A stretch of DNA of 64,000 nucleotides from Sympetrum striolatum (lineage: Eukaryota; Arthropoda; Insecta; Odonata; Libellulidae): NCBI GenBank assembly GCA_947579665.1, contig CANPUZ010000073.1:124001-188000 (forward strand), given 5' to 3'. The number at the start of each line of letters is the position of its first letter. The stretch's first letter is position 1. The notes beneath the pieces were generated by a model, which saw nothing but the letters and a program-made list of their open reading frames with translations, was not told where the DNA came from and ran no database searches. This document shows positions 48,871 through 60,400 of this stretch, piece after piece. Made by a program: the position numbers and the translations under genes.

Positions 48871-51800
48871 ATTCGCTAAAATTATTCGTTTTTGTTGCTT
48901 TTTTCGATAATAAATCGATAAAATGAGGAAAATTAAGACTAAAAAAGAGGAAAAAAATTGAAATTTCGCTCAAATTATTAGTTTTGTTGCTTTTTTTTAT
49001 AATAAATCGATTAAATGAGGAAAATTAAGGGAAAAAAAGAGGAAAAAAATTGAAATTTCGCTCAAATCATTAGTTTTTGTTGCTTTTTTCGATAATAAAT
49101 CGATAAAATGAGGAAAATTAAGGGAAAAGAAGAGGAAGAAAATTGAAATTTCGCCGAAATTATTTGTTTTTGTTGCTTTTTTCGATAATAAATCGATAAA
49201 ATGAGGAAAATTAAGGGAAAAGAAGAGGAAGAAAATTGTAATTTCGCCGAAATTATTTGTTTTTGTTGCTTTTTTCGATAATAAATCGATAAAATGAGGA
49301 AAATTAAGGGAAAAGAAGAGGAAGAAAATTGTAATTTCGCCGAAATTATTTGTTTTTGTTGCTTTTTTCGATAATAAATCGATAAAATGAGGAAAATTAA
49401 GAGAAATAAAGAGGAAAAAAATAGAAAATTCGCTAAAATTATTCGTTTTTGTTGCTTTTTTAGATAATAAATCGATAAAATGAGGAAAATAAAGAGGAAA
49501 AAAATTGAAAATTCGCTAAAATTATTCGTTTTTGTTGCTTTTTCGATAATAAATTGAAGAAATGAGGAAAATAAAGGGAAAAAAGAGGAAAAAAATTGAA
49601 AATTCGCAAAAATTATTCGTTTTTGTTGCTTTTTTCGATAATAAATCGATAAAATGAGGAAAATTAAGGGAAAAAAATTGAAATTTCGCTCAAATTATTT
49701 TTTTTTTGTTTTTTCGATAATAAATCGAAGAAATGAGGAAAATAAAGGGAAAAAAGAGGAAAAAAATTGAAAATTCGCAAAAATTATTCGTTTTTGTTGC
49801 TTTTTTCGATAATAAATCGATAAAATGAGGAAAATTAAGGGAAAAAAAGAGGAAAAAAATTGAAATTTCGCTCAAATTATTCGTTTTTGTTGCTGTTTTC
49901 GATAATAAATCGACAAAATGCGGGAAATTAAGGGAAAAAAATCGAAATTTCGCTAAAATTTCTTCAATTTTGTTGCTTTTTTAGATAATAAATTGATAAA
50001 ATGAGGAAAATTAAGGGAAAAAAGAGGGAAAAAATTGAAATTTCGCCGAAGTTATTCGTTTTTGTTGCTTTTTTCGATAAAAAAGTGATAAAATGAGGAA
50101 AATTAAGTGAAAAAAAGAGGAAAAAAATTGAAAATTCGCCAAAATTATTCGTTTGTGTTGCTTTTTTCCATATAAAATCGATGAAATTAGGAAAATTAAG
50201 GGAAAAAAGAGGAAAAAAATTGAAAATTCGCTAAAATTATTCGTTTTTGTTGCTTTTTTCGATAATAAATCGATAAAATGAGGAAAATTAAGACTAAAAA
50301 AGAGGAAAAAAATTGAAATTTCGCTCAAATTATTAGTTTTGTTGCTTTTTTTTATAATAAATCGATTAAATGAGGAAAATTAAGGGAAAAAAAGAGGAAA
50401 AAAATTGAAATTTCGCTCAAATCATTAGTTTTTGTTGCTTTTTTCGATAATAAATCAATAAAATGAGGAAAATTAAGGGAAAAGAAGAGGAAGAAAATTG
50501 AAATTTCGCCGAAATTATTTGTTTTTGTTGCTTTTTTCGATAATAAATCGATAAAATGAGGAAAATTAAGGGAAAAGAAGAGGAAGAAAATTGTAATTTC
50601 GCCGAAATTATTTGTTTTTGTTGCTTTTTTCGATAATAAATCGATAAAATGAGGAAAATTAAGAGAAATAAAGAGGAAAAAAATTGAAAATTCGCTAAAA
50701 TTATTGGTTTTTGTTGCTTTTTTAGATAATAAATCGATAAAATGAGGAAAATAAAGAGGAAAAAAATTGAAAATTCGCTAAAATTATTCGTTTTTGTTGC
50801 TTTTTTCGATAAAAAATCGATAAAATGAGGAAAATTAAGGGAAAAAAAGAGGAAAAATATTGAAATTTCGCTCAACTTATTCGTTTTTGTTGCTTTTTTC
50901 GATAATAAATCGACAAAATGCGGAAAATTAAGGGAAAAAAAGAGGAAAAAAATCGAAATTTCACTAAAATTTCTTCAATTTTGTTGCTTTTTTAGATAAT
51001 AAATCGATAAAATGAGGAAAATTAAGGGAAAAAAGAGGAAAAAAATTGAAATTTCGCCTGTTATTCGTTTTTGTTGCTTTTTTAGATAATAAATCGATAA
51101 AATGAGGAAAAAAAAGGGAAAAAAATTGAAATTTCGCTCAAATTATTTTTTTTTTGCTTTTTCGATGATAAATCGATAAAATGAGGAAAATTAAGGGAAA
51201 AAAAGAGGAAAAAAATTGAAATTTCGCTCAAATTATTCGTTTTTGTTGCTTTTTTCGATAATAAATCGACAAAATGCGGAAAATTAAGGGAAAAAAAGAG
51301 GAAAAAAATCGAAATTTCGCTAAAATTTCTTCAATTTTGTTGCTTTTTTAGATAATAAATCGATAAAATGAGGAAAATTAAGGGAAAAAAGAGGAAAAAA
51401 ATTGAAATTTCGCCAAAGTTATTCGTTTTTGTTTCTTTTTTCGATAATAAATCGATAAGATCGGGAAAATTAAGGGAAAAAAAGAGGATAAAAATTGAAA
51501 TTTCGCCAAAATTATTCGTTTTTGTTGCTTTCTTCGATAATAAATCGATAAAATGAGGAAAATTAAGGGAAAAAAAGAGGAAAAAAATTGGAATTACGCC
51601 GAAATTATTCGCTTTTGTTGCTTTTTTCGATAATAAATCGATAAAATGAGGAAAATTAAGGTAAAAATAGAGGAAAAAAATTGAAATTTCGCTCAAATTA
51701 TTAGTTTTTGTTGCTTTTTTCGATAATAAATCGATAAAATTAGGAAAATTAAGGGAAAAAAAGAGGAAAAAAATTGAAATTTCGCTCATATTATTAGTTT

Positions 51801-52027
51801 TTGTTGCTTTTTTCGATAATAAATCGATAAAATTAGGAAAATTAAGAGAAAAAAAGAGGAAAAAAGTTTAAATTTCGCCAAAATTATTCGTTTTTGTTGC
51901 TTTTTTCGATAATAAATCGAAAAAATTAGGAAAATTAAGATAAAAAAAGAGGAAAAAAATTGAAATTTCGCTCAAATTATTAGTTTTTGTTGCTTTTTTC
52001 GATAATAAATCGATAAAATTAGGAAAA

Positions 52028-52031
52028 TTAA
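52028..52031. other. TTAA target site, left side
   Basis: The TTAA in the monomer part GGAAAATTAAGGG. The satellite stops exactly here, and CCCTTTCGCG begins at 52032. Its duplicate is 57493-57496. Confidence 0.85.
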
Positions 52032-53039
52032 CCCTTTCGCGCCTGTTGTCGTCTATGGACGACGGAGATTTTCCTACCCCAGAGAACGAACGTCGTGCAT
52101 AGACGACAGAGATTTTCCTACGCAAAAGAACGAACGTCGTGTATAGACGACGCAGGTAGAAATGGTCAATTGGTGCGGATTATAACCCTTGAACGCGGGA
52201 TTTCCGGCCTTTTCCTGGGCGAGCTCGTGGGGGTCCGAAGGTCGATGGGTCATTTTACTGTGCCGTTCGCTGCATGGGGCTGCTATTAAGGATATATTTT
52301 TGCACTCGTTTTGCCAATAAATTAATTTTGTGATTGTTGGTAATATTGCATTGGAAATAATATCCTTGTCTTACGTTGATATTGTACCACTTTTAAACGA
52401 AACTCTAGAGTTAATATTAACGTATTTCCAATACTTTCGCAAGAACATTCCAATAAGCTAAAATACTCTCATTAGAGAATGCTATGCACAATGTTCTGTC
52501 GATTCATTTTTGATAGCATTTTTTCCCTTTCACATATTAATTTTTTTATCATCTGCCTAGTTCTCTTTTATTTGGAATCATATCGTTGAGTTTCTCTTTC
52601 TTGGGTCCATCAACTCTTGTTAATTTCTCTTTCCAGTGAAAACATAGGAGTATCTTTTGAGTAGACATAGTTCTCATCGCTAACTGAAAACAAGGATAGA
52701 TTAAGTAAAAATATCTGGCGTAGGTACAGGTTTTACTATCACGTTGACGTTTGACTATCACGTTAAATATTAACACTAGAACTTCGTATAAAAGCTGTAC
52801 ATATTTAGCGCAAGACATTGCTTTCATTTTCAATGTTAGATTGACAAATAAACAACAAATAATCATTTGCAACAACATGTGCAAAAACATTTACTTTCCG
52901 ACAATTCCTCTGACTCGCGGTCGCAGCCGGATGTTAGCCCCCCACGGGGTTTATGAGGATAGGGTCAGAAATCCCGGGGCTGAGTTCTCGAAAAAGGTCA
53001 AATTTTATACCTGGGGATTGCAATGCTCAAAAAGGTCTC
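52032..53039. mobile_element. piggyBac-like non-autonomous element, left and middle part (right end missing)
   Basis: Begins CCCTTTCGCG directly after TTAA. A TTAA target plus terminal inverted repeats starting CCC is the hallmark of the piggyBac superfamily; the complementary CGCGAAAGGG followed by TTAA is found at 57483-57496. Inside are three 44-bp subterminal repeats and then ~0.9 kb of unrelated sequence, partly GC-rich (about 52,190-52,280 and 52,915-52,975). Reading frames of 64-113 codons lie here on both strands, none resembling a DDE/DDD transposase. The piece stops after GGTCTC at 53039, where satellite begins at once. The missing right end (80 bp) is preserved in the second piece, giving an original length of about 1,088 bp. 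It differs from the second piece at about one base in 852. Confidence 0.82.
52048..52151. repeat. Subterminal 44-bp repeats carrying 16-bp palindromes
   Basis: GTCGTCTATGGACGAC (52048), GTCGTGCATAGACGAC (52092) and GTCGTGTATAGACGAC (52136) are spaced exactly 44 bp apart. The 28-bp spacers are similar (GAGATTTTCCTAC...AGAACGAAC). Repeated dyads close to one end suggest transposase-binding sites. They are missing from the second piece because its left end is deleted. Confidence 0.85.
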
Positions 53040-56000
53040 ACTTTTTTCGATAATAAATCGACAAAATGCGGAAAATTAAGGGAAAAAAAGAGGAAAAAAA
53101 TTGAAATTTCGCTCAAATCATTAGTTTTTGTTGCTTTTTTCGATAATAAATCGATAAAATGAGGAAAATTAAGGGAAAAGAAGAGGAAGAAAATTGAAAT
53201 TTCGCCGAAATTATTTGTTTTTGTTGCTTTTTTCGATAATAAATCGATAAAATGAGGAAAATTAAGGGAAAAGAAGAGGAAGAAAATTGTAATTTCGCCG
53301 AAATTATTTGTTTTTGTTGCTTTTTTCGATAATAAATCGATAAAATGAGGAAAATTAAGAGAAATAAAGAGGAAAAAATTGAAAATTCGCTAAAATTATT
53401 CGTTTTTGTTGCTTTTTTAGATAATAAATCGATAAAATGAGGAAAATTAAGAGAAATAAAGAGGAAAAAAATTGAAAATTCGCCAAAATTATTCGTTTTT
53501 GTTGCTTTTTTCCATATAAAATCGAAGAAATGAGGAAAATTAAGGGAAAAAGAGTGGAAAAAAATTGAAATTTTTCAAAAATTATTGGTTTTTGTTGCTT
53601 ATTTTGATAAAAAATCGATAAAATTAGGAAAATTAAGGGAAAAAAAGAGGAAAAAAATTGAAATTTCGCCAAAATTATTCGTTTTTGTTGCTTTTTTCCA
53701 TATAAAATCGATGAAATGAGGAAAATTAAGAGAAAAAAAGAGGAAAAAAATTGAAATTTCGCAAAAATTATTCGTTTTTGTTGCTTTTTTCCATATAAAA
53801 TCGATGAAATGAGGAAAATTAAGGGAAAAAAAGAGGAAAAAAATTGAAATTTCGCAAAAATTATTCGTTCTTGTTGCTTATTTCGATAAAATTAGGAAAA
53901 TTAAGGGAAAAAAGAGGAAAAAAATTGAAAATTCGCTAAAATTATTCGTTTTTGTTGCTTTTTTAGATAATAAATCGATAAAATGAGGAAAATTAAGAGA
54001 AATAAAGAGGAAAAAAATTGAAAATTTGCCAAAATTATTCGTTTTTGTTGCTTTTTTCCATATAAAATCGAAGAAATGAGGAAAATTAAGGGAAAAAGAG
54101 AGGAAAAAAATTGAAATTTTTCAAAAATTATTGGTTTTTGTTGCTTATTTTGATAAAAAATCGATAAAATTAGGAAAATTAAGGGAAAAAAAGAGGAAAA
54201 AAATTGAAATTTCGCCAAAATTATTCGTTTTTGTTGCTTTTTTCCATATAAAATCGATGAAATGAGGAAAATTAAGGGAAAAAAAGAGGAAAAAAATTGA
54301 AATTTCGCAAAAATTATTCGTTCTTGTTGCTTATTTCGATAAAATTAGGAAAATTAAGGGAAAAAAGAGGAAAAAAATTGAAATTTCGCTAAAATTATTC
54401 GTTTTTGTTGCTTTTTTCGATAATAAATCGATAAAATTAGGAAAATTAAGGAAAAAAAAAAGGAAAAAAATTGAAATTTCGCCGAAATTATTCGTTTTTG
54501 TTGCTTTTTTCGATTATAAATCGATTAAATGAGGAAAATTAAGGGAAAAAAAGAGGAAAAAAATTGAAATTTCGCTAAAAGTATTTGCTTTTGTTGCTTT
54601 TTTCGATAATAAATTGAGAAAATGAGGAAAATTAAGAAACAAAAAGGAAAAAAATTGAAATTTCGCCGAAATTATTCGTTTTTGTTGCTTTTTTCCATAT
54701 AAAATCGATGAAATGAGGAAAATTAAGGGAAAAAAAGAAGAAAAAAATTGAAATTTCGCAAAAATTATTCGTTTTTTTTGCTTTTTTCGATAATAATTCA
54801 GTAAAATGAGGAAAATTAAGGAAAAAAACAGGAAAAAAATTGAAATTTCGCCGAAGTTATTCGTTTTTGTTGCTTTTTACGATAATAAATCGATAAAATG
54901 AGGAAAATTAAGGGAAAAAAAGAGGAAAAAAATTGAAATTTCGCTCATATCATTAGTTTTTGTTGCTTTTATAAATAATAAATCGATAAAATGAGGAAAA
55001 TTAAGGGAAAATAAGAGGAAAAAAATTGAAATTTCGCCAAAATTATTCGTTTTTGTTGCTTTTTTCGATAAAAAAGCGATAAAATGAGGAAAATTAAGGG
55101 AAGAAAAGAGGAAAAAAATTGAAAATTCGCCAAAATTATTCGTTTGTGTTGCTTTTTTCCATATAAAATCGATGAAACTAGGAAAATTAAGACTAAAAAA
55201 GAGGAAAAAAATTGAAATTTCGCTCAAATTATTAGTTTTTGTTGCTTTTTTCGATAATAAATCGATAAAATTAGGAAAATTACGGGAAAAAAATTGAAAT
55301 TTCGCTCATATTATTAGTTTTTGTTGCTTTTTTCGATAATAAATGGATAAAATTAGGAAAATTAAGAGAAAAAAAGAGGAAAAAAATTGAAATTTCGCCA
55401 AAATTATTCGTTTTTGTTGCTTTTTTCGATAATAAATCGAAAAAATTTGGAAAATTAAGGGAAAAAAAGAGGAAAAAAATTGAAAATTCGCTAAAATTAT
55501 TCCTTTTTGTTGCTTTTTTCGATAGTAACTCGATAAATTGAGGAAAAGTAAGACTAAAAAAGAGGAAAAAAATTGAAAATTCGCCAAAATTATTCGTTTG
55601 TGTTGCTTTTTTCCATATAAAATCGATGAAATTAGGAAAATTAAGGGAAAAAAGAGGAAAAAAATTGAAAATTCGCTAAAATTATTCCTTTTTGTTGCTT
55701 TTTTCGATAATAAATCGATAAAATGAGGAAAATTAAGGGAAAAGAAGAGGAAGAAAATTGAAATTTCGCCGAAATTATTTGTTTTTCTTGCTTTTTTCGA
55801 TAATAAATCGATAAAATGAGGAAAATTAAGGGAAAAGAAGAGGAAGAAAATTGAAATTTCGCCGAAATTATTTGTTTTTGTTGCTTTTTTCGATAATAAA
55901 TCGATAAAATGAGGAAAATAAAGGGAAAAAAATTGAAATTTCGCTCAAATTATTTTTTTTTTTGTTTTTTTCGATAATAAATCGATAAAATGAGGAAAAT

Positions 56001-56560
56001 TAAGGGAAAAAAAGAGGAAAAAAATTGAAATTTCGCTCAAATTATTCTTTTTGTTGCTGTTTTCGATAATAAATCGACAAAATGCGGGAAATTAAGGGAA
56101 AAAAATCGAAATTTCGCTAAAATTTCTTCAATTTTGTTGTTTTTTTAGATAATAAATTGATAAAATGAGGAAAATTAAGGGAAAAAAGAGGAAAAAAATT
56201 GAAATTTCGCCGAAGTTATTCGTTTTTGTTGCTTTTTTCGATAAAAAAGTGATAAAATGAGGAAAATTAAGTGAAAAAAAGAGGAAAAAAATTGAAAATT
56301 CGCCAAAATTATTCGTTTGTGTTGCTTTTTTCCATATAAAATCGATGAAATTAGGAAAATTAAGGGAAAAAAGAGGAAAAAAATTGAAAATTCGCTAAAA
56401 TTATTCGTTTTTGTTGCTTTTTTCGATAATAAATCGATAAAATGAGGAAAATTAAGACTAAAAAAGAGGAAAAAAATTGAAATTTCGCTCAAATTATTAG
56501 TTTTGTTGCTTTTTTTTATAATAAATCGATTAAATGAGGAAAATTAAGGGAAAAAAAGAA
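53040..56560. repeat. Satellite family B, second block: duplicate of 44.41-48.86 kb
   Basis: Matches the first B block in order and variants. The offset is 8,629 bp up to about 46.26 kb of the original, 8,074 from 46.80 kb, 7,795 near 47.72 kb and 7,704 from 48.47 kb. The steps of 555, 279 and 91 bp equal six, three and one monomers. Ends abruptly after GGGAAAAAAAGAA where the second piggyBac-like piece begins. No gene. Confidence 0.9.
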
Positions 56561-57492
56561 CTTGAACGCGGGATTTCCGGCCTTTTCCTGGGCGAGCTCG
56601 TGGGGGTCCGAAGGTCGATGGGTCATTTTACTGTGCTGTTCGCTGCATGGGGCTGCTATTAAGGATATATTTTTGCACTCGTTTTGCCAATAAATTAATT
56701 TTGTGATTGTTGGTAATATTGCATTGGAAATAATATCCTTGTCTTACGTTGATATTGTACCACTTTTAAACGAAACTCTAGAGTTAATATTAACGTATTT
56801 CCAATACTTTCGCAAGAACATTCCAATAAGCTAAAATACTCTCATTAGAGAATGCTATGCACAATGTTCTGTCGATTCATTTTTGATAGCATTTTTTCCC
56901 TTTCACATATTAATTTTTTTATCATCTGCCTAGTTCTCTTTTATTTGGAATCATATCGTTGAGTTTCTCTTTCTTGGGTCCATCAACTCTTGTTAATTTC
57001 TCTTTCCAGTGAAAACATAGGAGTATCTTTTGAGTAGACATAGTTCTCATCGCTAACTGAAAACAAGGATAGATTAAGTAAAAATATCTGGCGTAGGTAC
57101 AGGTTTTACTATCACGTTGACGTTTGACTATCACGTTAAATATTAACACTAGAACTTCGTATAAAAGCTGTACATATTTAGCGCAAGACATTGCTTTCAT
57201 TTTCAATGTTAGATTGACAAATAAACAACAAATAATCATTTGCAACAACATGTGCAAAAACATTTACTTTCCGACAATTCCTCTGACTCGCGGTCGCAGC
57301 CGGATGTTAGCCCCCCACGGGGTTTATGAGGATAGGGTCAGAAATCCCGGGGCTGAGTTCTCGAAAAAGGTCAAATTTTATACCTGGGGATTGCAATGCT
57401 CAAAAAGGTCTCCGTATATGAGGAAAGAAGTTCTCCTCGAGTCCTTCGGCAGACGGTAGACAATTTACGCTGAGCCCGCCGTCGCGAAAGGG
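56561..57492. mobile_element. piggyBac-like non-autonomous element, middle and right part (left end missing)
   Basis: From CTTGAACGCGGG at 56561 through GGTCTC at 57412 it repeats 52188-53039 at a constant offset of 4,373 bp. The one difference I can see is GTGCTGTTCGC against GTGCCGTTCGC. It then continues 80 bp into the genuine right end, finishing CGCGAAAGGG at 57483-57492, the inverted complement of the left CCCTTTCGCG. The first ~156 bp of the element, with the left inverted repeat and the 44-bp repeats, are absent. No transposase coding sequence, so movement would have needed an enzyme supplied elsewhere. Confidence 0.82.
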
Positions 57493-57496
57493 TTAA
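57493..57496. other. TTAA target site, right side
   Basis: TTAA followed by GGGAAAAAAAGAGG, which is exactly the continuation of the monomer broken at 52028-52031. With the left TTAA it forms the target duplication of a single insertion. Confidence 0.85.
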
Positions 57497-60400
57497 GGGA
57501 AAAAAAGAGGAAAAAAATTGAAATTTCGCTCATATTATTAGTTTTTGTTGCTTTTTTCGATAATAAATCGATAAAATTAGGAAAATTAAGAGAAAAAAAG
57601 AGGAAAAAAGTTGAAATTTCGCCAAAATTATTCGTTTTTGTTGCTTTTTTCAATAATAATCGGAAAAATTAGGAAAATTAAGGGAAAAAAAGAGGAAAAA
57701 AATTGAAATTTCGCTCAAATTATTAGTTTTTGTTGCTTTTTTCGATAATAAATCGATTAAATTAGGAAAATTAAGGGAAAAAAAAGAGGTAAAAAATTGA
57801 AATTTCGCTCAAATCATTAGTTTTTGTTGCTTTTATCGATAATAAATCGATAAAATTAGGAAAATTAAGGGAAAAAAAGAGGAAAAAAATTGAAATTTCG
57901 CCAAAGTTATTCGTTTTTGTTGCTTTTTTCGATAATAAATTGATAAGATCAGGAAAATTAAGGGAAAAAAATTAGAAATTTCGCCAAAATTATTAGTTTT
58001 TGTTGCTTTTTTCGATAATAAATCGAAAAAATTAGGAAAATTAAGGGAAAAAAAAGGAAAAAAATTGAAATTTCGCTCAAATTATTAGTTTTTGTTGCTT
58101 TTTTCGATAATAAATCGATTAAATGAGGAAAATTAAGGGAAAAAAGAGGAAAAAAATTGAAATTTCGCTCAAATCATTAGTTTTTGTTGCTTTTATCGAT
58201 AATAAATCGATAAAATTAGGAAAATTAAGGGAAAAAAAGAGGAAAAAAATTGAAATTTCGCCAAATTATTTGTTTTTGTTGCTTTTTTCCATATAAAATC
58301 GATGAAATTAGGAAAATTAAGGGAAAAAAGAGGAAAAAAATTGAAAATTCGCTAAAATTATTAGTTTTTGTTGCTTTTTTCGATAATAAATCGATAAAAT
58401 GAGGAAAATTAAGACTAAAAAAGAGGAAAAAAATTGAAATTTCGCTCAAATTATTAGTTTTTGTTGCTTTTTTCGATAATAAATCGATTAAATGAGGAAA
58501 ATTAAGGGAAAAAAAGAGGAAAAAAATTGAAATTTCGCTCAAATCATTAGTTTTTGTTGCTTTTTTCGATAAAATGAGGAAAATTAAGGGAAAAAAAGAG
58601 GAAAAAAATTGAAAATTCGCCAAAATTATTCGTTTGTGTTGCTTTTTTCCATATAAAATCGATGAAATTAGGAAAATTAAGGGAGAAAAGAGGAAAAAAA
58701 TTGAAAATTCGCTAAAATTATTCGTTTTTGTTGCTTTTTTCGATAATAAATCGATAAAATGAGGAAAATTAAGGCTAAAAAAGGGGAAAAAAATTGAAAT
58801 TTCGCTAAAATTATTCTTTTTTGTTGCTTTTTTCGATAATAAATCGATAAAATTAGGAAAATTAAGGAAAAAAAGGAAAAAAATTGAAATTTCGCCAAAT
58901 TATTCGTTTTTGTTGCTTTTTTCCATATAAAATCGATGAAATTAGGAAAATTAAGGGAAAAAAATTGAAAATTCGCTAAAATTATTCGTTTTTGTTGCTT
59001 TTTTCGATAATAAATCGATAAAATGAGGAAAATTAAGACTAAAAAAGAGGAAAAAAATTGAAATTTCGCTCAAATTATTAGTTTTTGTTGCTTTTTTCGA
59101 TAATAAATCGATTAAATGAGGAAAATTAAGGGAAAAAAAGAGGAAAAAAATTGAAATTTCGCTCCAATCATTAGTTTTTGTTGCTTTTATCGATAATAAA
59201 TCGATAAAATTAGGAAAATTAAGGGAATAAAAGAGGAAAAAAATTGAAATTTCGCCAAAATTATTCGTTTTTGTTGCTTTTTTCGATAAAAAAGCGATAA
59301 AATGAGGAAAATTAAGGGAAAAAAAGAGGAAAAAAATTGAAAATCGCCAAAACTATTCGTTTGTGTTGCTTTTTTCCATATAAAATCGATGAAATTAGGA
59401 AAATTAAGGGAGAAAAGAGGAAAAAAATTGAAAATTCGCTAAAATTATTCGTTTGTGTTGCTTTTTTCCATATAACATCGACGAAATTAGGAAAATTAAG
59501 GGAGAAAAGAGGAAAAAAATTGAAAATTTGCTAAAATTATTCGTTTTTGTTGCTTTTTTCGATAATAAATCGATAAAATGAGGAAAATTAAGACTAAAAA
59601 AGAGGAAAAAAATTGTAATTACGCTCAAATTATTAGTTTTTGTTGCTTTTTTCGATAATAAATCGATAAAATTAGGAAAATTAAGGGAATAAAAGAGGAA
59701 AAAAATTGAAATTTCGCCAAAATTATTCGTTTTTGTTGCTTTTTTCGATAAAAAAGCGATAAAATGAGGAAAATTAAGGGAAAAAAAGAGGAAAAAAATT
59801 GAAAATTCGCCAAAATTATTCATTTGTGTTGCTTTTTTCCATATAAAATCGATGAAATTAGGAAAATTAAGGGAGAAAAGAGGAAAAAAATTGAAAATTC
59901 GCTAAAATTATTCGTTTTTGTTGCTTTTTTCGAAAATAAATCGATAAAATGAGGAAAATTAAGGCTAAAAAAGAGGAAAAAATTGAAATTTCGCTAAAAT
60001 TATTCTTTTTTGTTGCTTTTTTCGATAATAAATCGATAAAATTAGGAAAATTAAGGAAAAAAAAGGAAAAAAATTGAAATTTCGCCGAAATTATTCGTTC
60101 TTGTTGTTTTTTTCGATAATAAATCGATAAAATGAGGAAAATTAAGGGAAAAAAAGAGGAAAAAAATAGAAATTTCGCTAAAATTATTTGCTTTTTTTGC
60201 TTTTTTCGATAATAAATCGATAAAATGAGGAAAATTAAGGGAAAAGAAGAGGAAGAAAATTGAAATTTCGCCGAAATTATTTCTTTTTGTTGCTTTTTTC
60301 GATAATAAATCGATAAAATGAGGAAAATTAAGAGAAATAAAGAGGAAAAAAATTGAAAATTCGCTAAAATTATTCGTTTTTGTTGCTTTTTAGATAAAAA

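Larger units (their letters stand above)
44011..52031. repeat. Satellite family B, first block
   Basis: Same 92-93 bp period and purine-rich half as family A, but with TTTTTGTTGC for TTTTTCTTGC and CGATAATAAATCGATAAAAT for the CGGTCAAATCTCGATAAAAT part. Sub-types carry CCATATAAAATCGATGAAAT or CGATAAAAAAGCGATAAAAT. Most units contain ATCGAT, which family A mostly lacks. About 87 monomers. Internal duplications at offsets of about 180, 538, 546, 555 and 1,540 bp are visible. No gene or RNA was seen. The block ends at the TTAA (52028-52031) used by the piggyBac-like element. Confidence 0.96.

Noticed and set aside
52549..52890. 113-codon minus-strand frame in the piggyBac-like element (again at 56922-57263), overlapped on the plus strand by 52751-53053 and 57124-57459
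   Set aside because: The two copies are duplicated DNA, so their identity is no evidence of selection. Neither strand's product shows transposase features, and the strands overlap antisense.
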